Shown here one piece after another: positions 36,556 to 46,929 of a stretch of DNA of 46,929 bases (within the stretch, counting starts at the first letter, position 1; each line of letters begins with the position of its first letter). The stretch is from positions 1 to 46,929 of the forward strand of contig WJMR01000221.1 in NCBI GenBank assembly GCA_014727845.1, read 5' to 3'. The DNA comes from Ignavibacteriales bacterium. Lineage in GTDB: Bacteria > Bacteroidota > Ignavibacteria > Ignavibacteriales > Ignavibacteriaceae. Under the pieces are notes generated by a model, which worked only from the letters and a program-made list of their open reading frames with translations, did no database searches and was not told where the DNA came from. The position numbers and the translations under genes are program-made.

Positions 36556-37254
36556 ATGAGAACCTACAACAATTATCAATGTGTGTGGACGACGTCGAAG
36601 AGCGTCGAGTATCACCACTGCGATCGAAATTTTGACTGCGACGGATGCGAGTTCGACCGTCGGATGCGGGAGAAGCTGAGCCGCGACCGCGACCGCGAAC
36701 GAGGCGACGTCGTCTCCAAGGCGATCGCCGCGCTGGAAAGCGAGCGCTTCGAGACCTTCTATAAGTATCTGCCGAACGGTCTGTTCGCCAAGCCGCTCTT
36801 CGGGAACGCCTTCTATATCGGCGTATCCCCGACGGCGAGACACACGCTCGACAACGTTACCTCCGTCCGCGTTCCCAACAAAGGGAAGGACGTCGGGGCG
36901 GGAGAGACGCTCTTCCGACTCGAAGGCGAATGGGGTTCCGCCGCCGTCCTCGCGCCGATCGATTGCCGATTAGTGGACGCCGCCGACGAAGACAAATCGC
37001 CCGACTTATCCAAATGGATCGGATTGCTCGAGACCGATAAAAGCGTCGAACGGCTCGCCCTCGACGCCGATGGATTCGATCGGGAACGCGCCGCCGCCAA
37101 AGAGTTCTTGAGCGCCTACGCCGTCGAGGAGGTCGATCTACCGACCACGACGATGTTCGACGGCGGAGAACTAGCGACCTTCCTCTACCAAGTCGTCGGC
37201 GCACAAAACTATCTCCGCTTCCTCGAAGAACGATTCGGGGGAAAGACGATCTAA
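36556..37254 (+). CDS. Cys-rich N-terminus plus GcvH-like (biotinyl/lipoyl-like) domain protein
   Basis: YQCVWTTSKSVEYHHCDRNFDCDGCEFDRRM followed by FGNAFYIGVSPTARHTLDNVTSVRVPNKGKDVGAGETLFRLEGEWGSAAVLAPIDCRL. Confidence 0.78.
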   Translation: MRTYNNYQCVWTTSKSVEYHHCDRNFDCDGCEFDRRMREKLSRDRDRERGDVVSKAIAALESERFETFYKYLPNGLFAKPLFGNAFYIGVSPTARHTLDNVTSVRVPNKGKDVGAGETLFRLEGEWGSAAVLAPIDCRLVDAADEDKSPDLSKWIGLLETDKSVERLALDADGFDRERAAAKEFLSAYAVEEVDLPTTTMFDGGELATFLYQVVGAQNYLRFLEERFGGKTI

Positions 37255-37279
37255 ACGAACGACGTTATGTTTTGCTCCG

Positions 37280-37303
37280 GGCGCCCGCGTGGCGCCTTTT
37301 TTT
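37280..37303 (+). terminator. Rho-independent terminator downstream of the GcvH-like gene
   Basis: GGCGCC-CGCGT-GGCGCC-TTTTTTT. Confidence 0.85.
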
Positions 37304-37366
37304 ATTTTTACGCGTTTCTATTTGCCCGCCGCTTTTGTATTTTTACGGTTCTGAAAAATTATAACT

Positions 37367-37819
37367 ATGCCCGAACACGTTAAGGTTATCGTACGCAACA
37401 AGAAGGCGCGGTACGAATACCACATTTTGGATACGATCGAAGCGGGAATCGCTCTCGTCGGCTCGGAGGTGAAATCGCTCCGCGCCGGCAAAGCCAATCT
37501 CGCCGACGGCTACGCCTCGATTAAGAACGGCGAGGCGTTCCTTATGAATTTCCATATCAGCGAGTTCAAGCAGGCGAACGTCAACAACCACGAGCCGACG
37601 CGACCGAGAAAGCTGTTGCTCCACAAGAAGGAGATACGCAAACTCGAGAAGCAGACGAACGAGAAGGGCAACACGATCGTGCCGTTGAGCGTGTATCTGA
37701 AGAACGGCAAAGTGAAGGTGGAGCTGGCTATCGCCAGAGGCAAGAAGCTCTACGATAAGCGCGAGTCGATCGCGCGGAAGGATCTCGAACGAGATCAAGC
37801 CCGAAAAATTAAGCTGTAA
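37367..37819 (+). CDS. smpB: SsrA-binding protein
   Basis: ARYEYHILDTIEAGIALVGSEVKSLRAGKANLADGYA, RKLLLHKKEIRKLEKQ. Confidence 0.97.
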   Translation: MPEHVKVIVRNKKARYEYHILDTIEAGIALVGSEVKSLRAGKANLADGYASIKNGEAFLMNFHISEFKQANVNNHEPTRPRKLLLHKKEIRKLEKQTNEKGNTIVPLSVYLKNGKVKVELAIARGKKLYDKRESIARKDLERDQARKIKL

Positions 37820-37848
37820 TCACGAACGAATTCCGGAACCCCGACACT

Positions 37849-39078
37849 ATGGCGAAAACGAAATTCCCGCCCGTCGCCGAACAGATGGACGTAATTAAAC
37901 GCGGCGCCTCGGAGATCATACCCGAGGAGGAGCTGGTCGCGAAGCTCGAGAAGTCTCGCAAATCCGGCGAGCCGCTGATGGTGAAGCTCGGCTGCGATCC
38001 GAGCCGACCGGATCTCCACTTGGGGCACTCGGTCGCGCTTCGGAAGATGGCGCAGTTCCAACGGCTCGGGCATCAAGCCGTGTTGATCATCGGCGACTTC
38101 ACGGGGATGATCGGCGACCCTTCGGGAAGGAACGCCGCGCGACCCTCGCTTACGTTGGAGGAGACGCGCAAGAACGGGGAGACGTATTTCGCGCAGGCGT
38201 CGAAAATCCTCGACGCGGAAAAGACGCGCATCGTGCACAACTCCGACTGGCTCGGGAAGATGAGCTTCGAGGACGTGATCCGGCTCGCCTCGAAATACAC
38301 CGTGGCGCGGATGCTCGAGCGGGACGACTTCACTAAGCGCTATAAGCGAGGCGACGCGATTAGCTTGCACGAGTTCCTCTATCCGCTCGCGCAGGCGATG
38401 GACTCGGTCGCCATTAAGAGCGACGTGGAGCTTGGCGGCACCGACCAGAAGTTCAACCTCCTCGTCGGGCGCGACATTCAGCGCGAGCACGGCGTCGAGC
38501 CGCAGGCGATCCTCACGATGCCGCTCCTTGTCGGAACCGACGGCGTGGAGAAGATGAGCAAGTCGTACGACAACTACATCGGCGTCGCCGACGCGCCGCC
38601 GGAGATGTACGGCAAGACGCTCTCGATTCCCGACGAGTTGATCGCGACCTACTACGAGTTGACCACCGATATTCCGAACGAGGAGTTGGCGGAAATAAAA
38701 ACCGCGCTCGAGAAGGGCGAAGGGAATCCGCGAGATTTGAAGCGCCGACTCGCGCGCGAGATCGTGACGCTCTATCACGACGCCGACGCCGCGAAAGAGG
38801 CGGAAGAGAATTTCGATCGGGTGTTCGTTAAGAAGGGAACGCCCGACGATATGCCGACCACGCGCATCGACGCCGAGGGCGGGGAGCGCAACATCCTCGA
38901 CGCGATTCTCGACGCCGAGTTCGCGTCGTCGAAAAGCGAGGCGAAGCGCCTCGTTAAGCAGGGGGGCGTCGCTTACGACGGAGAGAAAATAACGAGCTTC
39001 GACGAGACGATCGCGTTGAAAGACGGCGCGGTGCTGAAAGTCGGGAAGCGGAAATTTATGAAATACGCGGCGTCGTAG
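37849..39078 (+). CDS. tyrS: Tyrosyl-tRNA synthetase (with S4 domain)
   Basis: [49 protein letters not shown]-terminal S4-like [18 protein letters not shown]. Confidence 0.96.
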   Translation: MAKTKFPPVAEQMDVIKRGASEIIPEEELVAKLEKSRKSGEPLMVKLGCDPSRPDLHLGHSVALRKMAQFQRLGHQAVLIIGDFTGMIGDPSGRNAARPSLTLEETRKNGETYFAQASKILDAEKTRIVHNSDWLGKMSFEDVIRLASKYTVARMLERDDFTKRYKRGDAISLHEFLYPLAQAMDSVAIKSDVELGGTDQKFNLLVGRDIQREHGVEPQAILTMPLLVGTDGVEKMSKSYDNYIGVADAPPEMYGKTLSIPDELIATYYELTTDIPNEELAEIKTALEKGEGNPRDLKRRLAREIVTLYHDADAAKEAEENFDRVFVKKGTPDDMPTTRIDAEGGERNILDAILDAEFASSKSEAKRLVKQGGVAYDGEKITSFDETIALKDGAVLKVGKRKFMKYAAS

Positions 39079-39104
39079 TCGCGAGAAACACGAGGTCGAT
39101 ATCG

Positions 39105-39647
39105 GTGTTCGTTCCCAAAAAAGTATTCTTCACCAAAGGCGTCGGAAGGCATAAGGACTATCTGGCGTCGTTCGAGTTGGCGTTGCGGCACGCGGGAATA
39201 GAGAAGTGCAACTTGGTAACCGTCAGCTCGATTCTCCCTCCGGGGTGCAAACGGATTTCGCGAGAGGAAGGGTTGGACCTTCTGAAACCCGGCGAGATCA
39301 CATTCTGCGTTATGGCGCGCAACGCGACCAACGAGCCGAACCGTCTCGTCGCCGCCTCCATTGGCGCGGCGATTCCCGCGGGCGGAACGTACGGCTATCT
39401 CTCCGAGCATCATCCGCACGGGGAGACCGAGAAGGTCGCGGGCGAATACGCCGAAGATCTCGCCGCCACGATGCTCGCCACGACGCTCGGCGTGGAGTTC
39501 AACCCCGACACCGACTGGAGCGAGCGCGAGGATATTTATAAAATGTCCGGAAAAATCGTCCGCTCGTTTAACATAACGCAATCCGCCGAGGGCGAAAAGA
39601 ACGGCTTGTGGACGACCGTTCTCGCGACGGCGATCTTTATTCCGTAA
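39105..39647 (+). CDS. pdaD: Pyruvoyl-dependent arginine decarboxylase
   Basis: [47 protein letters not shown] start. Confidence 0.9.
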   Translation: MFVPKKVFFTKGVGRHKDYLASFELALRHAGIEKCNLVTVSSILPPGCKRISREEGLDLLKPGEITFCVMARNATNEPNRLVAASIGAAIPAGGTYGYLSEHHPHGETEKVAGEYAEDLAATMLATTLGVEFNPDTDWSEREDIYKMSGKIVRSFNITQSAEGEKNGLWTTVLATAIFIP

Positions 39648-39772
39648 GACCGAAGGAACCGAAGGGCGCCACGCTCGTCCGATAGATATGACGTAAACGC
39701 TACCCGCTAACGCCGACCGCCCGCGAGCCGTCGGCGCCATTGACGAACAAAAACCGATTAAAAGGAGCGGCG

Positions 39773-41335
39773 ATGAGCGGCGGTAGAATTCTATGGGTGG
39801 ACGACGAGATCGATCTTCTCAAATCGCACATCATTCTGTTGAGCGAGAAGGGATACGACGTGAACACGGTGACCTCGGGCGAGGACGCGATCGCCTACGC
39901 GCGCGATAACGACGTCGATCTTGTGTTCCTCGACGAGATGATGCCCGGTATCGGCGGTCTCGAGGCGCTCGGGAAAATCAAGGAACTGAAGCCCGACGTC
40001 CCGGTCGTGATGATCACCAAGAACGAAGAGGAGTCGTTGATGGTCGAGGCGATCGGCGGTAAGATTTCCGACTACCTCACCAAGCCCGTCAACCCCAGCC
40101 AAGTCCTCCTCGCCTGTAAGAAATTTCTGGAAGCGAAGAAGATTACGGGCGAGCAAGCCGCGCGCGACTATCTCCGCGACTTCAACGAGATTTCCCAACG
40201 TTTGATGCAACCGCTCGATCACGACGAGTGGATCGACGTTTATCGCCAGCTCGTGCAGTGGGATATCGAACTCGACACGCACCCGGAAATCAACCTCCGC
40301 CAAACGCTCAACGATCAGAAGCGGGAGTGCAATAAAGAGTTCTCGAAATTTGTCGAGAAACGCTACCCGAAGTGGCTCGACGAACCGCGCGACGGCGACC
40401 GACCGACGTTAACCACGGACGTGACGCGAGAGAAGGTGGCGCCCCTCGTCGAAAAAGGGGGACCCGTTTTCTACGTCGTCGTTGATTGTCTTCGGCTCGA
40501 TCAGTGGGAGGCGATGGCGCGAATCCTGCGCGAGCTCTATAGAATCGAGACCGACTACTACTACTCGATCCTCCCGACCTCCACCGAGTACGCGCGCAAC
40601 GCCCTTTTCGCGGGGCTCTTCCCGAGCGAAATCGAAGCCGCCTACCCCGACTTGTGGCGCGGCGACGACGACGAGCGGAGTATGAACCAACACGAACAAG
40701 AGCATCTTGCGAAGGCGCTTGCAAGGGAGGGGATCGACCTCGCGAACGACTTGAAGTACGTGAAGCTCATCGATCCCGAATACGGTAAAAACTTCGAGCG
40801 GGACGCGCTCTCGTATCGCGACGCGCGCTTGACGGCGATCGTCGTGAACTACCTCGATATGATCGCGCACGGCAGGAGCGACTCGGACGTGCTGAAGGAG
40901 ATCGCGCCCGACGAGGCGGCGTATCGGTCGCTAACCGAGAGTTGGTTCCGGCACTCCTCGCTTTTGGGGATTTTCCGGAAGCTCGCGACTATCAAGGGCG
41001 CGCGCGTGGTCGTCACCACCGATCACGGGAGCGTCCGCTGTATGCGCGGCGCCAAGGCGCTCGGAGACCGCGAGACGTCGAAGAACCTCCGCTTCAAGCA
41101 CGGCAGGAACATCAAAGCCGACGCGAAGCGCGCCATCTACGTGAAGGATCCCGCATCCTACAAGTTGCCGAGGCGCGGCGTCACGACGAACTATATCATC
41201 GCCAAGGAAGACTACTACTTCGTCTATCCGACCGACTATCACCATTACTTAAGCCGATACAAGGACACGTTTCAACACGGCGGCGTTTCGATGGAGGAGA
41301 TGATCCTCCCCGTCGCGGTGATGGAGCCCAAATGA
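39773..41335 (+). CDS. porX: PorX-like T9SS regulator: response-regulator receiver plus PglZ/alkaline phosphatase-like domain
   Basis: ILWVDDEIDLLKSHIILLSEKGYDV…DLVFLDEMMPGIGGLEAL…YYYSILPTSTEYARNALFAGLFPSEI…VVVTTDHGS. Confidence 0.92.
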   Translation: MSGGRILWVDDEIDLLKSHIILLSEKGYDVNTVTSGEDAIAYARDNDVDLVFLDEMMPGIGGLEALGKIKELKPDVPVVMITKNEEESLMVEAIGGKISDYLTKPVNPSQVLLACKKFLEAKKITGEQAARDYLRDFNEISQRLMQPLDHDEWIDVYRQLVQWDIELDTHPEINLRQTLNDQKRECNKEFSKFVEKRYPKWLDEPRDGDRPTLTTDVTREKVAPLVEKGGPVFYVVVDCLRLDQWEAMARILRELYRIETDYYYSILPTSTEYARNALFAGLFPSEIEAAYPDLWRGDDDERSMNQHEQEHLAKALAREGIDLANDLKYVKLIDPEYGKNFERDALSYRDARLTAIVVNYLDMIAHGRSDSDVLKEIAPDEAAYRSLTESWFRHSSLLGIFRKLATIKGARVVVTTDHGSVRCMRGAKALGDRETSKNLRFKHGRNIKADAKRAIYVKDPASYKLPRRGVTTNYIIAKEDYYFVYPTDYHHYLSRYKDTFQHGGVSMEEMILPVAVMEPK

Positions 41336-41760
41336 AATCCGAGGAGACGATAACGACGCGCGACGAAGTCGAGACCGCCGAGGCGGCGCGCCGATTGGCG
41401 CGGCTGTTCACGCCCGGAACGTTCGCTGCGCTGATCGGCGACTTGGGCGCGGGTAAAACGTTCTTCGTGCGAGCCGTCGCCGAAACCCTTGGCGCGCGGG
41501 GCGTATCGAGCCCCACGTTCGCCATCGTCAACGAATATCAGGGCGATTGGCGGATCTATCACCTCGATTACTACCGAGTCGAGTCCGCGGACGAGCTCTA
41601 CGACGTGGGCGTCGAGGAGTATTTCGCCGACCCGGAGGCGATCTGCTTCGTCGAATGGGCGGATAAATTTCCGGAAACGCTCCCCGCGCGTCGCGTAGAA
41701 ATCGAGCTTGAACCGAACGAGGCGGGCGGACGAACCATACGCGTGAGGCGCTATGAGTAA
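41332..41760 (+). CDS. tsaE: tRNA t6A biosynthesis ATPase TsaE
   Basis: [56 protein letters not shown] overlap with porX. Confidence 0.95.
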   Translation: MKSEETITTRDEVETAEAARRLARLFTPGTFAALIGDLGAGKTFFVRAVAETLGARGVSSPTFAIVNEYQGDWRIYHLDYYRVESADELYDVGVEEYFADPEAICFVEWADKFPETLPARRVEIELEPNEAGGRTIRVRRYE

Positions 41761-42406
41761 ACCGATTTTGGCTATCGAGACTTCCGGCGCGCGATGCGCC
41801 GCGGCGGTGCGTATAGACGAGGAGACGACGTTCGAGATCGACGCGACGGCGCCGCGACGGTGCGCGGAGAAGATAGCGACGGTCGTCGAGCGCGCGCTCG
41901 AACTTGCGGAGGCGGGATTCGACGATCTCGGCGCCGTCGCCGTCTCGGCGGGACCCGGCTCGTTCACGGGGTTGCGCATCGGGATGTCCTTCGCCAAGGG
42001 CGTCGCGTTTGCGAGGAACCTGCCGATCGTCCCCGTTCCCACGCTCGAAGCGATCGCTTTGGAAATCCTCCCCGTCGTTCCCGACGGCGCGGAGTTCGCC
42101 GTCGCCAATCGCGCCGGTTCGCGGGACGCCTACTTCGCCGCGTTTCGAAAAGACGGAAATATTTATAACTTTGTGGGTTCGCCCGTCGTCGTCGGATTCG
42201 ACGACTTGGCGGAGCGGACGGCGGGCGCGACGCTCTTCGGCGAGCGATCGTCGAGCGGAGCGTTCGCCGCGCCTCGCGCTTCGACGGTCGCCGAGTGGGC
42301 GAAGAGATTCGGCGAGGAACACGCGACGTGCGACGCGGATTTTCCGGAACCGAACTATTTAAAAGACTTTATCGTTAAGAAACGGAAAAAGAAATCCGAA
42401 CTATGA
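41753..42406 (+). CDS. tsaB: tRNA t6A biosynthesis protein TsaB
   Basis: [41 protein letters not shown]. Confidence 0.94.
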   Translation: MSKPILAIETSGARCAAAVRIDEETTFEIDATAPRRCAEKIATVVERALELAEAGFDDLGAVAVSAGPGSFTGLRIGMSFAKGVAFARNLPIVPVPTLEAIALEILPVVPDGAEFAVANRAGSRDAYFAAFRKDGNIYNFVGSPVVVGFDDLAERTAGATLFGERSSSGAFAAPRASTVAEWAKRFGEEHATCDADFPEPNYLKDFIVKKRKKKSEL

Positions 42407-43116
42407 GAACGCTATTGTTCGCTTTCATCGTCTTGTGCGGCGCGGCCTCGGCTCAACTTTCCGAACCGCAAATATCCTCGCAACAAACGGTGTACGATTT
42501 TGGGAGGATGTTCCAAGGCGATACGGTTAAGTACAGCTTCATCGTTTCGAATACGGGCGGAGATTTGCTGAAGATCGAGAAGGTGATCTCCACCTGCGGT
42601 TGCACCGTCGCCGAGCGTTCGAAGGACGAGTTGAAGCCCGGCGAGAGCGCGACGATCACGGTCGCTTTCGACACGCGCGATCGAATTGGTCCGCAGACGA
42701 AGCTCGTGGCGATCCAGACGAACGACCCGAACACGCGGTATTTTCGGCTCACGTTGCGCGGGGAGATCGTCGAGAAACCGATCGACGTCGAGAACGCGCC
42801 CGCGATCGCCTTCGAATCCAACGCGCACGACTTCGGGACCGTGACCGAAGGGGACGTACTGGAGTGTGAGTTTACGATTCGCAACGACGGCGCTTCGCCC
42901 TTGATCATCAAGGACGTAATGACGAGCTGCGGGTGCACCGTCGCCGCGCCGGAAAAGACGGCGCTCGATCCGGGTGAACGCGCGGGCTTGTTGGTGGAGT
43001 TCGACACGAAGAACCGCCACGGCAGAACGACGCGAACGATCACCGTCGTCAGCAACGATCCGCGCAAACCCTACGCGATCCTCACGGTGTACGCCGTCAT
43101 TCAGAACAAAGGATAA
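42403..43116 (+). CDS. DUF1573 protein, two tandem domains
   Basis: [42 protein letters not shown] and second copy [41 protein letters not shown]. Confidence 0.9.
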   Translation: MRTLLFAFIVLCGAASAQLSEPQISSQQTVYDFGRMFQGDTVKYSFIVSNTGGDLLKIEKVISTCGCTVAERSKDELKPGESATITVAFDTRDRIGPQTKLVAIQTNDPNTRYFRLTLRGEIVEKPIDVENAPAIAFESNAHDFGTVTEGDVLECEFTIRNDGASPLIIKDVMTSCGCTVAAPEKTALDPGERAGLLVEFDTKNRHGRTTRTITVVSNDPRKPYAILTVYAVIQNKG

Positions 43117-43120
43117 TAGT

Positions 43121-43963
43121 ATGGCTTGGTTTACTCGATCCAAAGAGAACATCGCTTCGGACTCTCAGAAGAAGGACATCCCGGACGGACTGTGGGAGAA
43201 GTGCCCCGCGTGCGACGAGATCGTCCACCGCCGGCAACTCGAGGCGAACTACTGGGTGTGCGTGAAGTGCGAGCACCATTTCCGCATCGGATCGCGCGAG
43301 TATCAGAAGATTTTACTGGACGACGGCGCCCTCAAGGAAACGAACCGAAAGATGCGCGCGGGCGATCCACTCGAATTCGAAGATACGAAAAAATACAAAG
43401 ATCGGATCGAGGCGACGATTAAGAAGTCCGGCTTATACGATGCGGTGCGCACGGGCACGGGCAAATTGGACGGCAGGGAGGTCGCGTTCGGATGTATGGA
43501 CTTCCGTTTTATCGGCGGCAGCATGGGCTCGGTCGTCGGGGAGAAATTAGCGCGACTCGCCGAGCGCGCGTGCAAGAACGAGATCCCGTTGATCATCGTT
43601 TCGCAAAGCGGCGGCGCGCGGATGCAAGAGGCGGCGCTCTCGCTGATGCAGATGGCGAAGACGAGCGCGCGACTGGCGAAGCTCGCCGAGGCGGGCGTGC
43701 CGTACATCTCCGTGCTCACCGATCCGACGACGGGCGGCACCTCCGCCAGCTACGCGATGTTGGGCGACGTGCACATCGCCGAGCCGAGGGCGCTTATCGG
43801 ATTCGCGGGACCGCGCGTCATCAAACAGACGATCGGTCGCGACTTGCCCGAAGGGTTCCAACGCTCCGAGTTTCTCCGCGAGCATGGATTCGTGGACATC
43901 ATCGCCCACCGCAAAGAGTTGAAGACCACCATTTCCACGACGCTCTCGTTGTTGATGGATTGA
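43121..43963 (+). CDS. accD: Acetyl-CoA carboxylase carboxyltransferase subunit beta
   Basis: CPACDEIVHRRQLEANYWVCVKCEHHFRI zinc ribbon; SQSGGARMQEAALSLMQMAKTSARL. Confidence 0.96.
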   Translation: MAWFTRSKENIASDSQKKDIPDGLWEKCPACDEIVHRRQLEANYWVCVKCEHHFRIGSREYQKILLDDGALKETNRKMRAGDPLEFEDTKKYKDRIEATIKKSGLYDAVRTGTGKLDGREVAFGCMDFRFIGGSMGSVVGEKLARLAERACKNEIPLIIVSQSGGARMQEAALSLMQMAKTSARLAKLAEAGVPYISVLTDPTTGGTSASYAMLGDVHIAEPRALIGFAGPRVIKQTIGRDLPEGFQRSEFLREHGFVDIIAHRKELKTTISTTLSLLMD

Positions 43964-43970
43964 GGCGCCG

Positions 43971-44828
43971 ATGCGCGTGATCGCCTCCACGGACGAGGCG
44001 CGCCGCTTCTCCGACGAGGCGAGACGCGCGGGCAAGATCGTCGGGTTTGTGCCGACGATGGGGTTCCTGCACGAAGGGCATCTGTCGCTCGTGCGGGCGA
44101 GTCGTCGCGAGTGCGGAACCACGATCGTCTCGATCTTCGTCAACCCCGCGCAGTTCGCGCCCGACGAGGATTTCGACGACTACCCGCGAAACTTCGAGCG
44201 CGACGCGAAACTCCTTGAAGCCGAGGGGGTGGACGCGATCTTCGCGCCGAAGCGGGAGGAATTCTACGCCGAGGGATTTCAAACCTACGTAACCGTCGAG
44301 GATATCACGCGTCCGCTCGAGGGCGCTTCGCGTCCGACGCACTTTCGAGGCGTAACGACGGTGGTCGCTATGCTCTTCAACGCGACGCGCCCCGACCGCG
44401 CCTACTTCGGCGGCAAGGACGCGCAACAAGCGGCGACGATCTCCCGTATGGCGGCGGACCTCAAGACGGGCGTCGATATCGTTGTTATGCCGATCGTCCG
44501 AGAATCCGACGGACTGGCGATGAGCTCCCGTAATACGTATCTCTCGCCCGAAGAGCGGAACGACGCGTTGGCGATCTCGCGCGCGTTGCGGGAGGCGAAA
44601 GCGGAGATCGAGGCGGGGGAGCGGGACGCCGGTAATATTCTGGCTCGGATGCGGGAGACGATCGAGCGTTCGGAACGCGCGAACGTCGATTACGTCGCCG
44701 CCGTCGAGCGCGAAACCTTCGAGTCGGTCGATACATTCCGCGCAGGGGGGCGCTACTATCTGCTCGTCGCTTGCCGCGTCGGAAAGACGCGACTGATCGA
44801 CAACGAACCGATCTCGATTCCGGGATAA
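43971..44828 (+). CDS. panC: Pantoate-beta-alanine ligase
   Basis: VPTMGFLHEGHLSLVRASR, FVNPAQFAPDEDFDDYPR, SRNTYLSPEER. Confidence 0.95.
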   Translation: MRVIASTDEARRFSDEARRAGKIVGFVPTMGFLHEGHLSLVRASRRECGTTIVSIFVNPAQFAPDEDFDDYPRNFERDAKLLEAEGVDAIFAPKREEFYAEGFQTYVTVEDITRPLEGASRPTHFRGVTTVVAMLFNATRPDRAYFGGKDAQQAATISRMAADLKTGVDIVVMPIVRESDGLAMSSRNTYLSPEERNDALAISRALREAKAEIEAGERDAGNILARMRETIERSERANVDYVAAVERETFESVDTFRAGGRYYLLVACRVGKTRLIDNEPISIPG

Positions 44829-44865
44829 TCGCCGTCCGAATGCGGAGAAAATCCGCGTCTCCACG

Positions 44866-44896
44866 TTGACTCTCGCGGCGGTATTCCTTATTTTGC
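44866..44896 (+). promoter_or_regulatory. Candidate FCB-type promoter for rplU-rpmA
   Basis: TTG-N20-TATTTTGC upstream of ATG 44930, resembling the Bacteroidota TTTG/TAnnTTTG pattern. Confidence 0.4.
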
Positions 44897-44929
44897 TTTT
44901 CTGTAAAAAATCGTAACAGAAGGAAAGAT

Positions 44930-45238
44930 ATGATCGCGATAGTCGATATTGCGGGCAAGCAAATCAAAGTTGAAGAGAACGGCGAGTACTACGTTCCGTT
45001 GATGAAGGCGGAGCCGGAGACCGATCTCGAATTCGACAAAGTGCTGTTGGTCGCCGATCAATCGGGTACGAAAGTCGGCGCGCCCTATGTGAGCGACGTG
45101 AAAGTAAAGGCGAAAGCGCTTGAGAACGTGAAGGACGATAAGATTCTCGTTCTGCACAAGAAGCGTCGCAAAGGATACCAGAAGCTGAACGGTCATCGTC
45201 AGTCGCTGACGAAGATCCAAGTAACGAAGATTGGCTAA
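44930..45238 (+). CDS. rplU: 50S ribosomal protein L21
   Basis: MIAIVDIAGKQIKVEENGEYYVPLM…HKKRRKGYQKLNGHRQSLTKIQVTKI. Confidence 0.96.
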   Translation: MIAIVDIAGKQIKVEENGEYYVPLMKAEPETDLEFDKVLLVADQSGTKVGAPYVSDVKVKAKALENVKDDKILVLHKKRRKGYQKLNGHRQSLTKIQVTKIG

Positions 45239-45252
45239 CGAGGTGATTACTT

Positions 45253-46462
<1,210 letters not shown>

Positions 46463-46487
46463 CGTAGCGCCGAATAGGTAAGCTTAT

Positions 46488-46518
46488 AAAAGCGTCGCGT
46501 TCAAAGCGCGGCGCTTTT
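46488..46518. terminator. Bidirectional terminator hairpin between convergent mdh and anti-sigma-type gene
   Basis: AAAAGCGTCGCG-TTCAAAG-CGCGGCGCTTTT, 12-bp stem with one T-G pair, A/T tracts both sides. Confidence 0.8.
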
Positions 46519-46921
46519 ACTTTTTAAAGGTGAGGATCGCCTCGACGCCGCGCTCCTCGGTTCGATACTCGAGGTTGTCCGCGTAAACGCGCATCAGATA
46601 CAGTCCTCGCCCCGAGTCGCGTAGCAGGTTCTCAGGCGCGGTCGGATCCGGCGTCTCATCGGGGTCGAACCCCTCCCCCTCGTCCAACACGGAAACGACG
46701 AACTTGTCGGGGTGATCGTAAATCGTAACGGTCGCGGATTTTGCGGGATCGTATTTATTGCCGTGCTTAAGCGCGTTCGTCGCCGCCTCGGAAACGGCGA
46801 GAAGGATGTCGTAGGTTTTATCCTCCGAGAACCCCGCCTCGAGCGCGCCGTCGCGAACGAAGCGTTCGACTTCGGCGAGTCGCTCGGGAGAGCTGGGAAC
46901 GGCGAGAGCGCTACTTTTCAT
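46517..46921 (-). CDS. RsbW-like ATP-binding protein (HATPase anti-sigma factor / serine kinase)
   Basis: YDILLAVSEAATNALKHGNKYDP, VSVLDEGEGFDPDETPDP, DSGRGLYLMRVYAD. Confidence 0.88.
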   Translation of the reverse strand: MKSSALAVPSSPERLAEVERFVRDGALEAGFSEDKTYDILLAVSEAATNALKHGNKYDPAKSATVTIYDHPDKFVVSVLDEGEGFDPDETPDPTAPENLLRDSGRGLYLMRVYADNLEYRTEERGVEAILTFKK

Positions 46922-46929
46922 AGCGGAAG

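Noticed and set aside
36556-37254. Annotation as a functional glycine cleavage H protein (gcvH)
   Set aside because: No lipoyl-attachment Lys in the expected motif, extra Cys-rich N-terminus, and no gcvT/gcvP nearby.
37795-38778. 327-aa minus ORF opposite tyrS
   Set aside because: Antisense shadow; tyrS is unambiguous.

Overview
This 46.9 kb window of high-GC, gene-dense bacterial DNA most likely comes from a member of the FCB superphylum. That inference rests on three secreted proteins ending in the type IX secretion (T9SS) sorting signature QNYPNPFNP-x-T plus a PorX-type response-regulator/PglZ gene. Most of the window is housekeeping genes: pncB, def, fmt, a trans-sulfuration enzyme, nadD, prsW, an ABC-2 exporter, menA-menC-menE, an HCY/MTHFR fusion, a GH65 phosphorylase with beta-phosphoglucomutase, lepB, gatB, and a minus-strand run HNH-trpS-scpA-scpB-rluB-dacB-lysS-UROD. 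These are followed by smpB, tyrS, pyruvoyl-dependent ADC, porX-tsaE-tsaB-DUF1573-accD-panC, rplU-rpmA and mdh. I saw no rRNA, tRNA, CRISPR array or transposase. The most interesting observations are: (1) a decaying nicotinamidase (pncA) pseudogene with three in-frame nonsense codons, still attached to pncB; (2) an AT-rich ~390 bp island (35586-35977) bounded by a ~19-21 bp imperfect terminal inverted repeat and full of internal palindromes (MITE-like or regulatory); (3) directly downstream, an apparently undescribed three-gene cassette of two tandem 67-aa single-TM paralogues sharing a C-terminal PEVGLTMADG-x-PE tail and a Cys-rich protein with a GcvH-like domain that appears to lack the lipoyl lysine, with a strong hairpin between the paralogues; (4) a 92-bp out-of-frame scpA/scpB overlap. 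All family assignments are by eye from the translations; no database search was run.
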